A DNA stretch of 64,000 nucleotides from an uncultured Eubacteriales bacterium (GTDB lineage: Bacteria; Bacillota; Clostridia; Oscillospirales; Acutalibacteraceae). Of the stretch, positions 31,333 through 40,927 are shown one piece after another (within the stretch, counting starts at the first letter, position 1; every line of letters begins with the position of its first letter). The DNA lies in contig CAKUFK010000015.1 of assembly GCA_934647945.1 (NCBI GenBank), positions 14,954 to 78,953 on the forward strand. Reading direction: 5' to 3'. The position numbers and the translations under genes were made by a program. Under the pieces are notes generated by a model. That model was not told where the DNA came from. It searched no databases and saw only the letters and a program-made list of their open reading frames with translations.

Positions 31333-33333
31333 TTGGCAAAGATGCAGATGATGCGAGTCGGCATGGTGGCCCTCCGGTCCGACCGGAAGCCGCTGCTGGA
31401 GGCCCTGCAGTGGATGGGGGTTCTGGACATCGAGTCCGCGGCAGCTTCCGAGGAGACGCTTCCGGAGGGGTTCACCCGTCCGGATACCCGCAGCCAGACC
31501 GCCTCTTTCGAACGGGCGGCGGCGGTCGCGGCACAGGCGCTCGGGATCCTCAACGAAGCCGCGCCGGAGTCCAAGGGCCTGCTCGCCGGCCTATCGGGGC
31601 GGCGGGAGATTACGGCGGAAGATTTTGAACAGACGGTGGCGGACAGCCGGGAGATCATGGATCTCTGCCATCAGGTGCTCGATTGGCAGAAGCGGAGAAC
31701 GGAGTGCGCCGCCGACATCCAGCGCATCAGCACAAGCCTGGAGCAGATGGCCCCCTGGCAGTCGTTGGACGTACCCTTCCGTTTCGGCGGGACGCGGACC
31801 ACGGCGGCTTTCATTGGGGTGCTGCCCGCCCGTTTCAGCGAAACGGAGCTGCGGGACGCGCTTGCCGGGAAAGAGCCGGGCGCGGCATTTGAGGTGGAAG
31901 TCCTGCACACCTCCCCAGAGCAGACCTGCCTGTTCCTCCTTTGCCGGAGGGAGGACGCGGCCGCCCTTGGCCAGACACTCCGGTCCATGGGGTTTTCCAG
32001 GCCGCCGGTTACGGCGGGCACCTCCAAACAAGGAATGCTGCCGACGGACGAAATCGACCGGCTGCAGGACAGACGGCGGGCCCTCGAAGAGGAAAAGGCG
32101 GATTTGACGCGTCAGATCGAGGAAGCAGCGGCGAACCGGCGCCGGATTGAAAATACCATCGATTATTACACGGTAAGGGCCGAGAAATACCGGATCATCG
32201 GGGAGCTGGGGCACACGAGACATACCTTTCTCGTCACCGGATACATCCCGGAAGTGGACCTGCCCTTGCTGAAGGACCGGCTGGAAACCCGGTTTTCCCT
32301 GCTGCTGGAGGCGGAACCGGCTGAAGACGGCAAAGCGCCGGTCAAGCTGCGCAACAACGCCTTTGTCCGGCCGGCCGAAACCATTACCGAGATGTATGCC
32401 CTGCCCCTGACCAGCGATATCGATCCCACACCGGTAATGAGCATTTTCTATTACCTCTTTTTCGGTATGATGCTATCCGACGCGGGTTACGGCCTGCTGT
32501 TGGTCTTGGGCAGCTGGTTTCTCATCAAAAAATGCCGTCCCGAGCCGGGGATGCGCCGGAATCTTCAGCTATTTTTCTGCTGTGGGGTGGCGACCATCTT
32601 CTGGGGCTTGGCCTTCGGCAGTTTTTTCGGGGATGCGATCCCCCTCATCTCCGGGACTTTTTTCGGGCATGAGGTCAATCTGCCCCGGCTGCTGGATCCC
32701 ATGACCCAGGCGGTGGAGCTTCTGGTCCTCAGCCTGGTGCTGGGCTTCCTCCAGATCATGGTGGGGATGGGCTGCAAATTCTATGTGCAGTGGAGAAGCG
32801 GCGACCGGTGGGGCGCGGTGTTCGACACCGGCTTTTGGATGACCGGGCTAGCCGGCATCGGCCTGTGGCTGGCCGGCGGGATGCTGACGCCGGTGCTGGC
32901 GACGGTGGGAATGTGGACCGCGATCCTGTCGGCGCTGGGGCTGGTGCTGACGGCTGGCCGGGCGAAAAAGGGACCGATGCGGTTCGTCTCCGGGCTCGCC
33001 AGCCTGTACGACTCCACCAGTTATGTCAGCGACCTGATGTCGTATTCCCGCCTGATGGCCCTGGGATTGACCACCGGCGCCATGGCCTCGGTTTTCAATA
33101 AGCTCGGCACCATCATGGGCGGCGGTGTCGGAGGGGTGATCCTGATGCTGATCATCTTCCCGGTCGGGCACGCCATTTCCTTCGGCCTCAACGCTCTGGG
33201 GGCGTATGTCCATACCATCCGGCTCCAATACGTGGAGCTCTTTTCCAAGTTCTATGAGGGCGGCGGCCGGCCGTTCCGGCCTTTTGCCCTGCGCAGCCAC
33301 TATATCAGAATCAAGGAGGAAACAAAACAATGA
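31333..33333 (+). CDS. ntpI: V-type ATP synthase subunit I
   Basis: A 666-residue membrane subunit that forms the half channels beside the c-ring. The N-terminal half is cytoplasmic with coiled coils (for example LQDRRRALEEEKADLTRQIEEAAANRRRIENT, about 245-275). The C-terminal half has seven or eight transmembrane helices starting with PVMSIFYYLFFGMMLSDAGYGLLL (about 370-393); the conserved Arg region is SYSRLMALGLTTGAMASVFN (about 572-591). The start is TTG 31333 with GGAGG nine bases upstream. Its stop overlaps the start of the subunit K gene by four bases. Confidence 0.93.
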   Translation: MAKMQMMRVGMVALRSDRKPLLEALQWMGVLDIESAAASEETLPEGFTRPDTRSQTASFERAAAVAAQALGILNEAAPESKGLLAGLSGRREITAEDFEQTVADSREIMDLCHQVLDWQKRRTECAADIQRISTSLEQMAPWQSLDVPFRFGGTRTTAAFIGVLPARFSETELRDALAGKEPGAAFEVEVLHTSPEQTCLFLLCRREDAAALGQTLRSMGFSRPPVTAGTSKQGMLPTDEIDRLQDRRRALEEEKADLTRQIEEAAANRRRIENTIDYYTVRAEKYRIIGELGHTRHTFLVTGYIPEVDLPLLKDRLETRFSLLLEAEPAEDGKAPVKLRNNAFVRPAETITEMYALPLTSDIDPTPVMSIFYYLFFGMMLSDAGYGLLLVLGSWFLIKKCRPEPGMRRNLQLFFCCGVATIFWGLAFGSFFGDAIPLISGTFFGHEVNLPRLLDPMTQAVELLVLSLVLGFLQIMVGMGCKFYVQWRSGDRWGAVFDTGFWMTGLAGIGLWLAGGMLTPVLATVGMWTAILSALGLVLTAGRAKKGPMRFVSGLASLYDSTSYVSDLMSYSRLMALGLTTGAMASVFNKLGTIMGGGVGGVILMLIIFPVGHAISFGLNALGAYVHTIRLQYVELFSKFYEGGGRPFRPFALRSHYIRIKEETKQ

Positions 33334-33809
33334 GTCTGGGAACCATTTTGGCGCTGATCAGCGCCGCGATCGCGACGGTGTTCGCCGGGATCGGTTCGAT
33401 CCGAGGGGTCGGGATGTCGGCGGAAGCCGGCATGGGAGTGCTCGCGGAGGATCCCTCCAAGTTCGGCAAGCTGCTGGTGCTGGAGCTGCTGCCCGGCACC
33501 CAGGGCCTGTACGGCTTCATCGTGTCCTTTTTGATCCTGATGAACATCGGCATTTTCGGCGGGATCAACGCGAATATCGCCAGTGAAGTGGGCTGGCTGT
33601 ATATCGTCGCATCCCTGCCCATTGCCATCGGCGGGCTGATCTCCGGTATCGCGCAGGGCCGGGCCGCTGTGGCGGGCATTTCCCTGCTGGCCAAACGGCA
33701 GAGCGAGTTTTCCAAGGCGATGGTCTCCACCACCCTGGTGGAAATCTATGCGCTGCTGTCTTTCCTGGTCTCCCTGCTGTCGGTGCTGGCCATCAGCCGC
33801 CTGGGCTAA
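33330..33809 (+). CDS. ntpK: V-type ATP synthase subunit K (c-ring), sodium type
   Basis: A 159-residue, four-helix c-ring subunit with two hairpins. The ion site can be read by alignment with Enterococcus hirae NtpK: LLPGTQGLYGF gives Leu54, Thr57 and Gln58, GIAQGR gives Gln109, and TTLVEIYAL gives Glu138, corresponding to L61, T64, Q65, Q110 and E139 there. This full set of ligands is the sodium-binding type, so the enzyme probably pumps Na+ instead of H+. The ATG overlaps the subunit I stop, coupling translation. Confidence 0.94.
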   Translation: MSLGTILALISAAIATVFAGIGSIRGVGMSAEAGMGVLAEDPSKFGKLLVLELLPGTQGLYGFIVSFLILMNIGIFGGINANIASEVGWLYIVASLPIAIGGLISGIAQGRAAVAGISLLAKRQSEFSKAMVSTTLVEIYALLSFLVSLLSVLAISRLG

Positions 33810-33833
33810 TCCAACGCGAACGGAGGAATGACC

Positions 33834-34415
33834 ATGTCGGGCACGCAGGATATGATCGCGCGCATCCTCGCGGACGCCGAGGCGGAGGGAGCACGTATCG
33901 AAGAACAGGCTCGGAACAAGGCCGGAGTCCTTCTGCAGGAGGCAGGGGAACAGGCGGAGGAATCGAAACGGCGAGCGGCTGAGGAAGCGGCGAAGCAGGC
34001 GGAGGACATCGTGCGTTCCGCCAGGTCGGCCGCCGAGCTCATCCGCCGCAATATCCTGCTGGAAAAACGGCGGGGGCTGATCGCGGACGTCCTGAACGGC
34101 ACGGTCCGGGCGCTTGCGGCTTTGCCGGATGAAACGTATCTGCCGCTGCTTCTGCGGCTGTCGGAAGCGGCCGCGAGGACGGGCGAGGGCGTGCTGCGCC
34201 TGAACGCGCGGGATCTGGCCCGGCCGGGGACGGCGGCGCTGTCCCGGGATCTGGGCGGCGGCCGGAGCATCCGGCTGTCCGAGGAACCGGCCGCCATCGA
34301 CGGCGGGTTCCTGCTCGAGTATGGGGAGCTGGAGATGAACAGTTCGTTTTCCGCCCTCTTGGAGGAGAAACGGGAGCGGCTGGAAGACCTGCTCAACCGG
34401 GAGTTGTTCGGCTAA
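33834..34415 (+). CDS. ntpE: V-type ATP synthase subunit E
   Basis: A 193-residue peripheral-stalk subunit. The first 80 residues are a coiled coil (DMIARILADAEAEGARIEEQARNK and on) that pairs with the G/H subunit; the C-terminal globular domain ends IDGGFLLEYGELEMNSSFSALLEEKRERLEDLLNRELFG, with the I-GG-LL---IN-S pattern of the family. ATG 33834 has GGAGG seven bases upstream, while ATG 33828 would be only one base away from it. Fourth gene of the operon. Confidence 0.9.
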   Translation: MSGTQDMIARILADAEAEGARIEEQARNKAGVLLQEAGEQAEESKRRAAEEAAKQAEDIVRSARSAAELIRRNILLEKRRGLIADVLNGTVRALAALPDETYLPLLLRLSEAAARTGEGVLRLNARDLARPGTAALSRDLGGGRSIRLSEEPAAIDGGFLLEYGELEMNSSFSALLEEKRERLEDLLNRELFG

Positions 34416-34445
34416 CCGATTCTATTCACGAAGGGAGGCGGCGGC

Positions 34446-35432
34446 ATGGGGGCATCGTATGCATATGCGGTCGGCAATGTCCGCGCCAGGGAACCAGCCC
34501 TGCTCACCCGTCCGGACATGGAGCAGCTGCTGGGCGTATCCGATGTGGCCGAGCTTTTGGCCGCCCTGCGGGACAGGGGATTCGGCGGTTCCATGCCGGA
34601 GGGCGGGAACGCCGGTATGGAAGACCTCTTCCGGGAGGAAACCCGGGATCTGTGGCGGTATCTGAAAGAGGTCTCCCCGGATTTTTCCCTCTACGACGCG
34701 TTTCTCTACCGGCAGGACATCCACAACTGCAAGGCAGTGATCAAAGGCGTGCTGTCGGGGCGGGCGTATCAGCCGCTGCTGCTCGAACCGTCGTCGGTCC
34801 CGCCAGAGGATCTGGAAAAAGCCGTGCGGGAAGGGGCGTTCGAGCTGCTGCCCCCATTCCTGCGGGAAGCGGCCGGCCGGGCCTATGAGATCCTGGCCCA
34901 TGCGGCCGATGCGCAGCTCGCCGATGCGGTCCTGGACCGGGCGGGGATGGCCGCGATGCTGGCAGCCGCGGACCGATCGCGGGTGCCGATGCTGCGGGAG
35001 CTTATGGCGACGCAGGTATTCTATGCCGACTGCAAAACCGCCCTGCGGGCGGCCCGGGCTGGAAAACCGCCCGCTTATCTCGAACAGGCCCTCTGCCCCT
35101 GTCCCGGGCTGGACATCGGGACGCTGGCCGCAGCGGCCGCCGCAGGAGAAAAGGCGGTGCTCGCCTGCATGGAGGAGCTCGATGCGTACGGCAGCAGGCA
35201 GGCGGCGGAGCGGTACCGGGAATCTCCCTCGTCTTTTGAAAAATTTGTCGACGACCGGACGATGGAGGTGGCCCGGAAAGGGCGGAGCGTTACCCTGGGC
35301 CCCGAACCGCTGCTTGGGTATCTCGTGGCGAAGGAGATGCAGCAAAAGGATCTGCACATCCTGTTTTCCGGGCTGCGGGCCGGTCAGGCGGAAGCGGATA
35401 TCCGCTTCCGCCTGCGGGAGCTGTATCCGTAA
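34446..35432 (+). CDS. ntpC: V-type ATP synthase subunit C
   Basis: A 328-residue subunit (called d in eukaryotes) that connects the central stalk to the c-ring. The start YAYAVGNVRARE and the segment LYDAFLYRQDIHNCKAVIKGVLSG (about 83-106) are typical; helical throughout, no membrane segments. It ends GYLVAKEMQQKDLHILFSGLRAG, matching the family's EI-N-R-I-LGK end. GGGAGG stands nine bases before ATG 34446. Confidence 0.9.
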   Translation: MGASYAYAVGNVRAREPALLTRPDMEQLLGVSDVAELLAALRDRGFGGSMPEGGNAGMEDLFREETRDLWRYLKEVSPDFSLYDAFLYRQDIHNCKAVIKGVLSGRAYQPLLLEPSSVPPEDLEKAVREGAFELLPPFLREAAGRAYEILAHAADAQLADAVLDRAGMAAMLAAADRSRVPMLRELMATQVFYADCKTALRAARAGKPPAYLEQALCPCPGLDIGTLAAAAAAGEKAVLACMEELDAYGSRQAAERYRESPSSFEKFVDDRTMEVARKGRSVTLGPEPLLGYLVAKEMQQKDLHILFSGLRAGQAEADIRFRLRELYP

Positions 35433-35558
35433 GGCCTGGCCGGGCGGGGATAAAGGGCCGCCGGAGATAGGGCGGCCATAAAATCACAGAATCAGCACCG
35501 GATGGGGAGTCGGATACCGGTGCGGGGTTCATTCTATGCGGAAATGAGGGAGACTGCC

Positions 35559-35894
35559 ATGCGCCGGTGTGCGGTGATGGGCGATACGGAAAGCGTGCAG
35601 GGGTTCGCGGCCGTGGGCCTCGATATCTTCCCCTGCGACGACCCGGCTGAGGCCGGCGCGCTGCTCCGGAGGCTGGCGGCGGCCGGAGAGCCGGGCCGGG
35701 AGGAATACGGCGTCATTTATCTGACCGAAAGGTTGGCGGCCCTGCTGGAACGGGAACTGGATGCCCTGGACGGGCAGATGCTCCCGGCGGTGATCCCGAT
35801 CCCGGGCGTGCACGGCAATACCGGCGCCGGTCTGGAACGGGTGAGGGCCTGTGTGGAGAAGGCCGTCGGTTCCGATATCCTATTCGGATCCTGA
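35559..35894 (+). CDS. ntpG: V-type ATP synthase subunit F
   Basis: A 111-residue central-stalk subunit. The pattern CAVMGDTESVQGFAAVGLDIF (about 4-24) and the later EYGVIYLTERLAALLE (about 52-67) are the usual Rossmann-like core of subunit F. ATG 35559 is chosen because GAGGGAG lies seven bases upstream; ATG 35544 has no site. It stands between subunits C and A, as in Enterococcus (where it is named NtpG). Confidence 0.88.
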   Translation: MRRCAVMGDTESVQGFAAVGLDIFPCDDPAEAGALLRRLAAAGEPGREEYGVIYLTERLAALLERELDALDGQMLPAVIPIPGVHGNTGAGLERVRACVEKAVGSDILFGS

Positions 35895-35975
35895 GCCGTC
35901 TCCGGACGGTGTGCCGACAGATACGATCGGGCGTGAAAGACAAAAAACGCCCCTGTGAAAGGAACGATCAGCCAT

Positions 35976-37781
35976 ATGACGACAGGTACGATAACCAAGG
36001 TCGCGGGCCCGTTGGTCATCGCCGAGGGGATGCGGGACGCCAACATGTTCGACGTGGTGCGGGTGAGCAGCCAGCGTCTGATCGGCGAAATCATCGAAAT
36101 GCATGGAGACAAGGCCTCCATCCAGGTATACGAGGAGACCTCGGGGCTCGGGCCCGGCGAAACGGTGGAATCCACCGGCGCGCCGCTGAGCGTGGAGCTG
36201 GGCCCCGGCCTGATCGGCTCGATTTTTGATGGGATCCAGCGTCCTCTGGCCGAGATCATGAAGGTATCCGGCACCAATTTGCAGCGGGGGATCGAGGTCC
36301 CCTCCCTGAACCGGGAGGCGCGCTGGCATTTCGTCCCGTCGGTAAAGCCGGGGGACGAGGTGCGGGGCGGCGATACCCTGGGCATTGTGCAGGAAACCCC
36401 CGTGGTGCGGCATCACATCCTGGTGCCGCCCGGGCTGATGGGGACGGTGGAGAGCATCGCGGAGGGGGACTACACCGTCGAGGAGACGGCGGCCACCCTG
36501 CGTTCGCCGAATGGTTCCCTTTTGCCGGTACGGCTGATGCAGAGCTGGCCGGTCCGGGTGGGGCGGCCGTATAAACGCAAGCTGTCTCCCGACGTGCCGC
36601 TGACGACGGGGCAGCGGGTCATCGACACCCTCTTCCCCCTGGCCAAGGGCGGCGTGGCCGCGGTCCCGGGGCCGTTCGGCTCAGGCAAAACCGTGGTGCA
36701 GCATCAGCTCGCGAAATGGGCCGCAGCCGACATCATCGTCTATATCGGCTGCGGCGAGCGCGGCAATGAGATGACCGATGTGCTCAACGAGTTCCCGGAG
36801 CTGAAGGATCCCCGCACCGGCAATTCCCTGATGGAACGGACCGTCCTGATCGCAAACACCTCCGACATGCCGGTGGCCGCGCGGGAGGCGTCGATCTACA
36901 CCGGCATCACCATCGCGGAATACTTCCGGGACATGGGGTACACCGTCGCCCTGATGGCCGACTCCACTTCCCGCTGGGCCGAGGCGCTGCGGGAGATGTC
37001 CGGCCGTCTCGAGGAGATGCCGGGCGAGGAAGGGTATCCCGCCTATCTCGGCAGCCGTCTGGCCCAGTTTTATGAGCGGGCGGGCCGGGTGATCGTCAGC
37101 GGATCGGAGGATACCGAGGGCGCCCTGTCCGTCATCGGGGCCGTCTCCCCTCCCGGCGGCGATATCTCGGAGCCGGTCTCCCAGGCCACCCTGCGGATCG
37201 TCAAGGTGTTCTGGGGGCTGGATGCCTCCCTGGCATATAAGCGGCATTTCCCCGCCGTCAACTGGCTGACCAGCTATTCCCTGTATGCCGATTCCCTTTC
37301 GGGATGGTTCAATGAAAATATCCGGGACGACTGGAGCGTTCTGCGGGGCCGCCTGATGGGCCTGCTCCAGGAGGAGGCGGAGCTCGAGGAGATCGTGCGG
37401 TTAGTCGGCATGGATGCCCTGTCCGCCCCCGACCGTCTCAAGCTCGAGGCCGCCCGCTCCATCCGGGAGGATTACCTGCATCAGAACGCGTTCCACGATA
37501 CCGACACCTATACGTCCCTCGACAAGCAGTATCTGCTGATGACCGCGATCCTTGGGTTCTACGACAAGGCGAAGGCCGCGCTGGAGGCGGGGGTGGACAT
37601 CGACACCCTGGTCTCCCTGCCCGCCAGGGAACGGATCGGGCGGCTGAAATACGCGGCCGAGGACGCCGCGGCGGAGGAATTCGCCCACGCCATGGCCATG
37701 CTCGACGAAGAATTGGACGACGCCCGCAAAGCGGCCGGCCGGGATGAGGCCGTCGGGAAGGGAGGGGAAGAGGATGCCTAA
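35976..37781 (+). CDS. ntpA: V-type ATP synthase catalytic subunit A
   Basis: A 601-residue catalytic subunit. N-terminal beta barrel (GTITKVAGPLVIAEGM), the extra non-homologous region about residues 110-190 that marks A subunits (VPSLNREARWHF, HHILVPPGLMG), Walker A GPFGSGKT (about 232-239), Walker B-like VALMADSTSRWAEALREMSGRLEEMPGEEGYPAYL (about 325-360). The C-terminal helical domain follows. It forms the A3B3 head and hydrolyses or makes ATP. ATG 35976 is used; GTG 35955 would add seven residues without a ribosome site. The end overlaps subunit B by eight bases. Confidence 0.96.
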   Translation: MTTGTITKVAGPLVIAEGMRDANMFDVVRVSSQRLIGEIIEMHGDKASIQVYEETSGLGPGETVESTGAPLSVELGPGLIGSIFDGIQRPLAEIMKVSGTNLQRGIEVPSLNREARWHFVPSVKPGDEVRGGDTLGIVQETPVVRHHILVPPGLMGTVESIAEGDYTVEETAATLRSPNGSLLPVRLMQSWPVRVGRPYKRKLSPDVPLTTGQRVIDTLFPLAKGGVAAVPGPFGSGKTVVQHQLAKWAAADIIVYIGCGERGNEMTDVLNEFPELKDPRTGNSLMERTVLIANTSDMPVAAREASIYTGITIAEYFRDMGYTVALMADSTSRWAEALREMSGRLEEMPGEEGYPAYLGSRLAQFYERAGRVIVSGSEDTEGALSVIGAVSPPGGDISEPVSQATLRIVKVFWGLDASLAYKRHFPAVNWLTSYSLYADSLSGWFNENIRDDWSVLRGRLMGLLQEEAELEEIVRLVGMDALSAPDRLKLEAARSIREDYLHQNAFHDTDTYTSLDKQYLLMTAILGFYDKAKAALEAGVDIDTLVSLPARERIGRLKYAAEDAAAEEFAHAMAMLDEELDDARKAAGRDEAVGKGGEEDA

Positions 37782-39147
37782 GGAATACCGGTCCATCCGG
37801 GAGGTCGCCGGCCCGCTGATGATGGTCAGCGGAGTGGAGGACGTCAAGTACAACGAGCTCGGCGAGATCGAGCTGCCGGATGGGGAACGCCGGCGCTGCA
37901 AGGTGCTGGAGATCGACGGGGGAAACGCGCTCGTCCAGCTCTTTGAAAGCGCCGCGGGGATCAACCTCGCGAATTCCAAGGTGCGGTTCCTCGGCCGGAG
38001 CATGGAGTTGCCGGTGTCCCCCGACATGCTCTCCCGGGTGTTCGACGGCCTCGGGCGGCCCATTGACGGCGGACCCGAACTGATCCCGGAGAAACGGCTG
38101 GATGTCAACGGGACCCCTATGAATCCCGCCGCCCGGAATTATCCGCAGGAGTTCATCCAGACCGGCGTCTCCGCCATCGACGGCCTGAACACCCTGGTAA
38201 GAGGTCAGAAGCTGCCGATCTTTTCAGCATCCGGCCTGCCCCACGCCCAGCTCGCGGCCCAGATCGCGAGGCAGGCGACGGTACTGGGGGACGACAGCGG
38301 GTTCGCCGTGGTCTTCGCGGCGATGGGCATCACCTTTGAGGAATCCAATTATTTCATCGAATCCTTCCGGGAGACCGGCGCCATCGACCGGACGGTGATG
38401 TTCGTCAACCTGGCGAACGATCCGGCCGTGGAACGGATCGCCACCCCCCGTATGGCCCTGACTGCCGCGGAATACCTGGCATTCGACCGGGGGATGCAGG
38501 TGCTGGTCATCCTGACCGACATCACCAACTACGCCGACGCGCTGCGGGAGGTCTCGGCCGCCCGCAAGGAAGTGCCGGGCCGCCGCGGCTATCCCGGGTA
38601 TATGTACACCGACCTCGCCACCCTGTACGAACGGGCGGGACGGCAGAAGGGCCGGGATGGGTCGATCACCCTCATCCCCATCCTCACCATGCCGGAGGAT
38701 GACAAGACCCATCCCATCCCCGACCTGACCGGGTATATCACCGAGGGGCAGATCATCCTCTCCCGGGAGCTGTACCGCAAGGGGATCACGCCCCCCATCG
38801 ACGTGCTGCCCTCCCTCTCCCGCCTCAAGGACAAGGGAATCGGCAAGGGCCGCACCAGAGAGGACCACGCCAGCACCATGAACCAGCTCTTCGCCGCCTA
38901 TGCCCGCGGCAAGGACGCGAAGGAACTGATGGTGATCCTGGGCGAGGCCGCCCTGACCGCGATCGATAAACAGTACGCCGCGTTCGCCGACCGGTTTGAG
39001 CAGGAGTACGTCTCCCAGGGCTATGAGACCAACCGGCCCATTGAGGAGACGCTGGAGCTCGGATGGAAGCTGCTGCGCATCCTGCCCCGCAGTGAGCTCA
39101 AGCGGATCAGCGACGAGATGCTCGACCGGTATTATGACCCGTCCTAA
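37774..39147 (+). CDS. ntpB: V-type ATP synthase subunit B
   Basis: A 457-residue non-catalytic head subunit. Beta barrel (REVAGPLMMVSGVEDVKYNEL, about 8-28), and where the P-loop would be, the degenerate FSASGLPHAQLAAQI (about 150-164) that defines B subunits. Other family blocks: FITGVSAIDGLNT-type IQTGVSAIDGLNTLVRGQKLPIF and YPGYMYTDLATLYERAG (about 272-288). ATG 37774 has GGAGG eight bases upstream, overlapping the end of subunit A for coupled translation. Confidence 0.96.
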   Translation: MPKEYRSIREVAGPLMMVSGVEDVKYNELGEIELPDGERRRCKVLEIDGGNALVQLFESAAGINLANSKVRFLGRSMELPVSPDMLSRVFDGLGRPIDGGPELIPEKRLDVNGTPMNPAARNYPQEFIQTGVSAIDGLNTLVRGQKLPIFSASGLPHAQLAAQIARQATVLGDDSGFAVVFAAMGITFEESNYFIESFRETGAIDRTVMFVNLANDPAVERIATPRMALTAAEYLAFDRGMQVLVILTDITNYADALREVSAARKEVPGRRGYPGYMYTDLATLYERAGRQKGRDGSITLIPILTMPEDDKTHPIPDLTGYITEGQIILSRELYRKGITPPIDVLPSLSRLKDKGIGKGRTREDHASTMNQLFAAYARGKDAKELMVILGEAALTAIDKQYAAFADRFEQEYVSQGYETNRPIEETLELGWKLLRILPRSELKRISDEMLDRYYDPS

Positions 39148-39192
39148 ACACCAGGGGCGCCTGCATGGATGCCCGGAAAGGAGGGAACGCCC

Positions 39193-39855
39193 ATGGCGGT
39201 GATGAATGTCAACCCTACCCGTATGGAGCTGACCCGGCTGAAAAAGCAGCTCAGCACGGCCACCAGAGGGCACAAGCTGCTCAAGGATAAACGGGACGAG
39301 CTGATGCGGCAGTTCCTCGAGATGATCCGGGAAAACAAGGCCCTGAGAGAACAGGTGGAGGCGGGAATCACAGACGCGAACCGGCATTTTGTGCTGGCCA
39401 GTGCGGTGATGCAGAGGGAACAGATGGATGCCGCCCTCCTCTCCCCCAAGCAGGAGGTGGGGGTCGAGATATCCACCCGCAACGTCATGAGCGTGGATAT
39501 CCCCGTGTTTTCCCCCGTCACCCGAACGCCCGATCCATCCGATATCTATCCCTATGGGTTCGCGTTCACTTCGTTTGAGCTGGACGACGCGGTGCAGCGC
39601 CTGTCCGGGCTGCTGCCGATGATGCTGCGGCTGGCGGAGTGTGAGAAATCCACGCGGCTGCTGGCCGCTGAAATCGAAAAGACCCGCCGGCGGGTCAATG
39701 CGCTCGAGCATGTCATGATCCCGCGGCTGCAGGAAACCATCCGGTATATTACGATGAAGCTCGAGGAAAACGACCGGTCCAGCCGCACCCGGCTGATGAA
39801 GGTCAAGGATATGATGCTGGAAAAGGCCCATCATTATCATGCGGAAACGATGTAA
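39193..39855 (+). CDS. ntpD: V-type ATP synthase subunit D
   Basis: A 220-residue central-stalk rotor subunit, an antiparallel coiled coil. The start VNPTRMELTRLKKQLSTATRGHKLLKDKRDELM (about 6-38) and the end RRVNALEHVMIPRLQETIRYITMKLEENDRSSRTRLMKVKDMM are family hallmarks. AAAGGAGG lies before ATG 39193; an in-frame start eight codons upstream has a weaker site. Last gene of the nine-gene operon, followed by a terminator at 39981-40017. Confidence 0.94.
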   Translation: MAVMNVNPTRMELTRLKKQLSTATRGHKLLKDKRDELMRQFLEMIRENKALREQVEAGITDANRHFVLASAVMQREQMDAALLSPKQEVGVEISTRNVMSVDIPVFSPVTRTPDPSDIYPYGFAFTSFELDDAVQRLSGLLPMMLRLAECEKSTRLLAAEIEKTRRRVNALEHVMIPRLQETIRYITMKLEENDRSSRTRLMKVKDMMLEKAHHYHAETM

Positions 39856-39980
39856 GGAAGAGAGTGCCGATTGCACACATCTGACCGCCACGGCGCTGAA
39901 AAGGCTATTTCAATCGTCCGGGGCAAATGATCGGTTTTGGGATGAACGCTAAGCGCCTTGGGAAATGCCCCCGTCAGCAA

Positions 39981-40017
39981 AAAATCCCCCGGAACCTTGT
40001 CGGTTCCGGGGGATTTT
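39981..40017. terminator. Bidirectional terminator, V-ATPase operon / membrane protein
   Basis: Perfect 16-base stem AAAATCCCCCGGAACC / GGTTCCGGGGGATTTT with a five-base loop; A-rich and T-rich flanks let it serve both the ATPase operon and the leftward gene at 40053. Confidence 0.92.
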
Positions 40018-40052
40018 CCAGGTATATCGGGGAGGATGCCGATTTTGCACAG

Positions 40053-40388
40053 TTATGAAAATATGTTCCAGATGAATCTAGCTGCGCGTAAACACATGAC
40101 CACCGCGATAGCCAGGGTGATGATCCATATCGGCTTTTTGTTTTCCGCTTTCCTGAAAAGCAGGAAGGTGAGCTGATATGTAAAGCATATCGGCAATAGG
40201 GGGAAAAACAGATTCCACATGAAGGCCTCGATAAGTGCATGGACAAACCCGTTAAAACCGTAAATTATTTCACGTGTCATCATAAACGAGTATTCTATAC
40301 CGTTGATCGCTGAATAAACCGCATAAATAAGCACGCACACGTACGGCAGCAATGAGCCTATGAAGACGATCTTATAGGATTTTTTCAT
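40053..40388 (-). CDS. Small membrane protein of unknown function
   Basis: A 111-residue protein with three hydrophobic segments: VFIGSLLPYVCVLIYAVYSAI (about 8-28), FMWNLFFPLLPICFTYQLTFLLF (about 56-78) and PIWIITLAIAVVMCLRAARF (about 85-104). No family recognised. GAGGGGGG before ATG 40388 and membrane-like composition support a real gene. It is AT-richer than its neighbours. Single gene, convergent with the ATPase operon and sharing its terminator. Confidence 0.7.
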   Translation of the reverse strand: MKKSYKIVFIGSLLPYVCVLIYAVYSAINGIEYSFMMTREIIYGFNGFVHALIEAFMWNLFFPLLPICFTYQLTFLLFRKAENKKPIWIITLAIAVVMCLRAARFIWNIFS

Positions 40389-40647
40389 GTTTTGCCCCCC
40401 TCAAACTCACTGTTTTCATTATAGCACAGAAAGGAAAAGAAGTCGACCGCCATACAGCGGCCGGTTTCTTGCGGAAATGGGGTGCCGCCCCCATCTAAAG
40501 CCGAGCGTATCATGTCCTAACTTTATTAATATTATTGAATTACCCCTACAGAGGATAACCTATAAATTGGGAAATGTAAACGGGATAATCTTATGTTATC
40601 ATTTAACTGGGTGGTAAATAATTGATAAAGGATGTGAGGAGGGTATT

Positions 40648-40806
40648 ATGAAAACATATGAGGTGACATTATCGGAGGATTTGTCAACCATATACGAAGA
40701 CATTGCCAAGATGAACAAAAGGACAGTCGAGGACTGCCTGGCGATCATTCTGGAACGGGTCATTCGCACGATGCTTAATCTGCCGGGGGAAACCCACAAA
40801 AACTAG
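40648..40806 (+). CDS. 52-residue protein, ribbon-helix-helix-like
   Basis: Reads MKTYEVTLSEDLSTIYEDIA, then KMNKRTVEDCLAIILERVIR and TMLNLPGETHKN. An N-terminal strand (YEVTLSED) followed by two helices is the layout of ribbon-helix-helix (CopG/Arc-like) DNA-binding proteins, but the match is by pattern only. GAGGAGG stands six bases before ATG. No partner toxin gene is adjacent. The terminator at 40928-40977 may serve it. Confidence 0.65.
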   Translation: MKTYEVTLSEDLSTIYEDIAKMNKRTVEDCLAIILERVIRTMLNLPGETHKN

Positions 40807-40927
40807 GGCACGCCATGGTATCCGCGGCTTTGGCCTATGGTATGAAGGTGGTCTCGGCGAGGTGGCAATTGGTGCGACGCGTTCCGCACGGAGCGCAAGA
40901 ATTGAAACGGGTTTGATCCCTCACAAA

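Noticed and set aside
40872..40908. A 37-base sequence ending AATTGAAAC that resembles a CRISPR repeat
   Set aside because: It occurs once; there is no second copy, no regular spacers and no cas gene in the window. The similarity rests on the last eight bases only.
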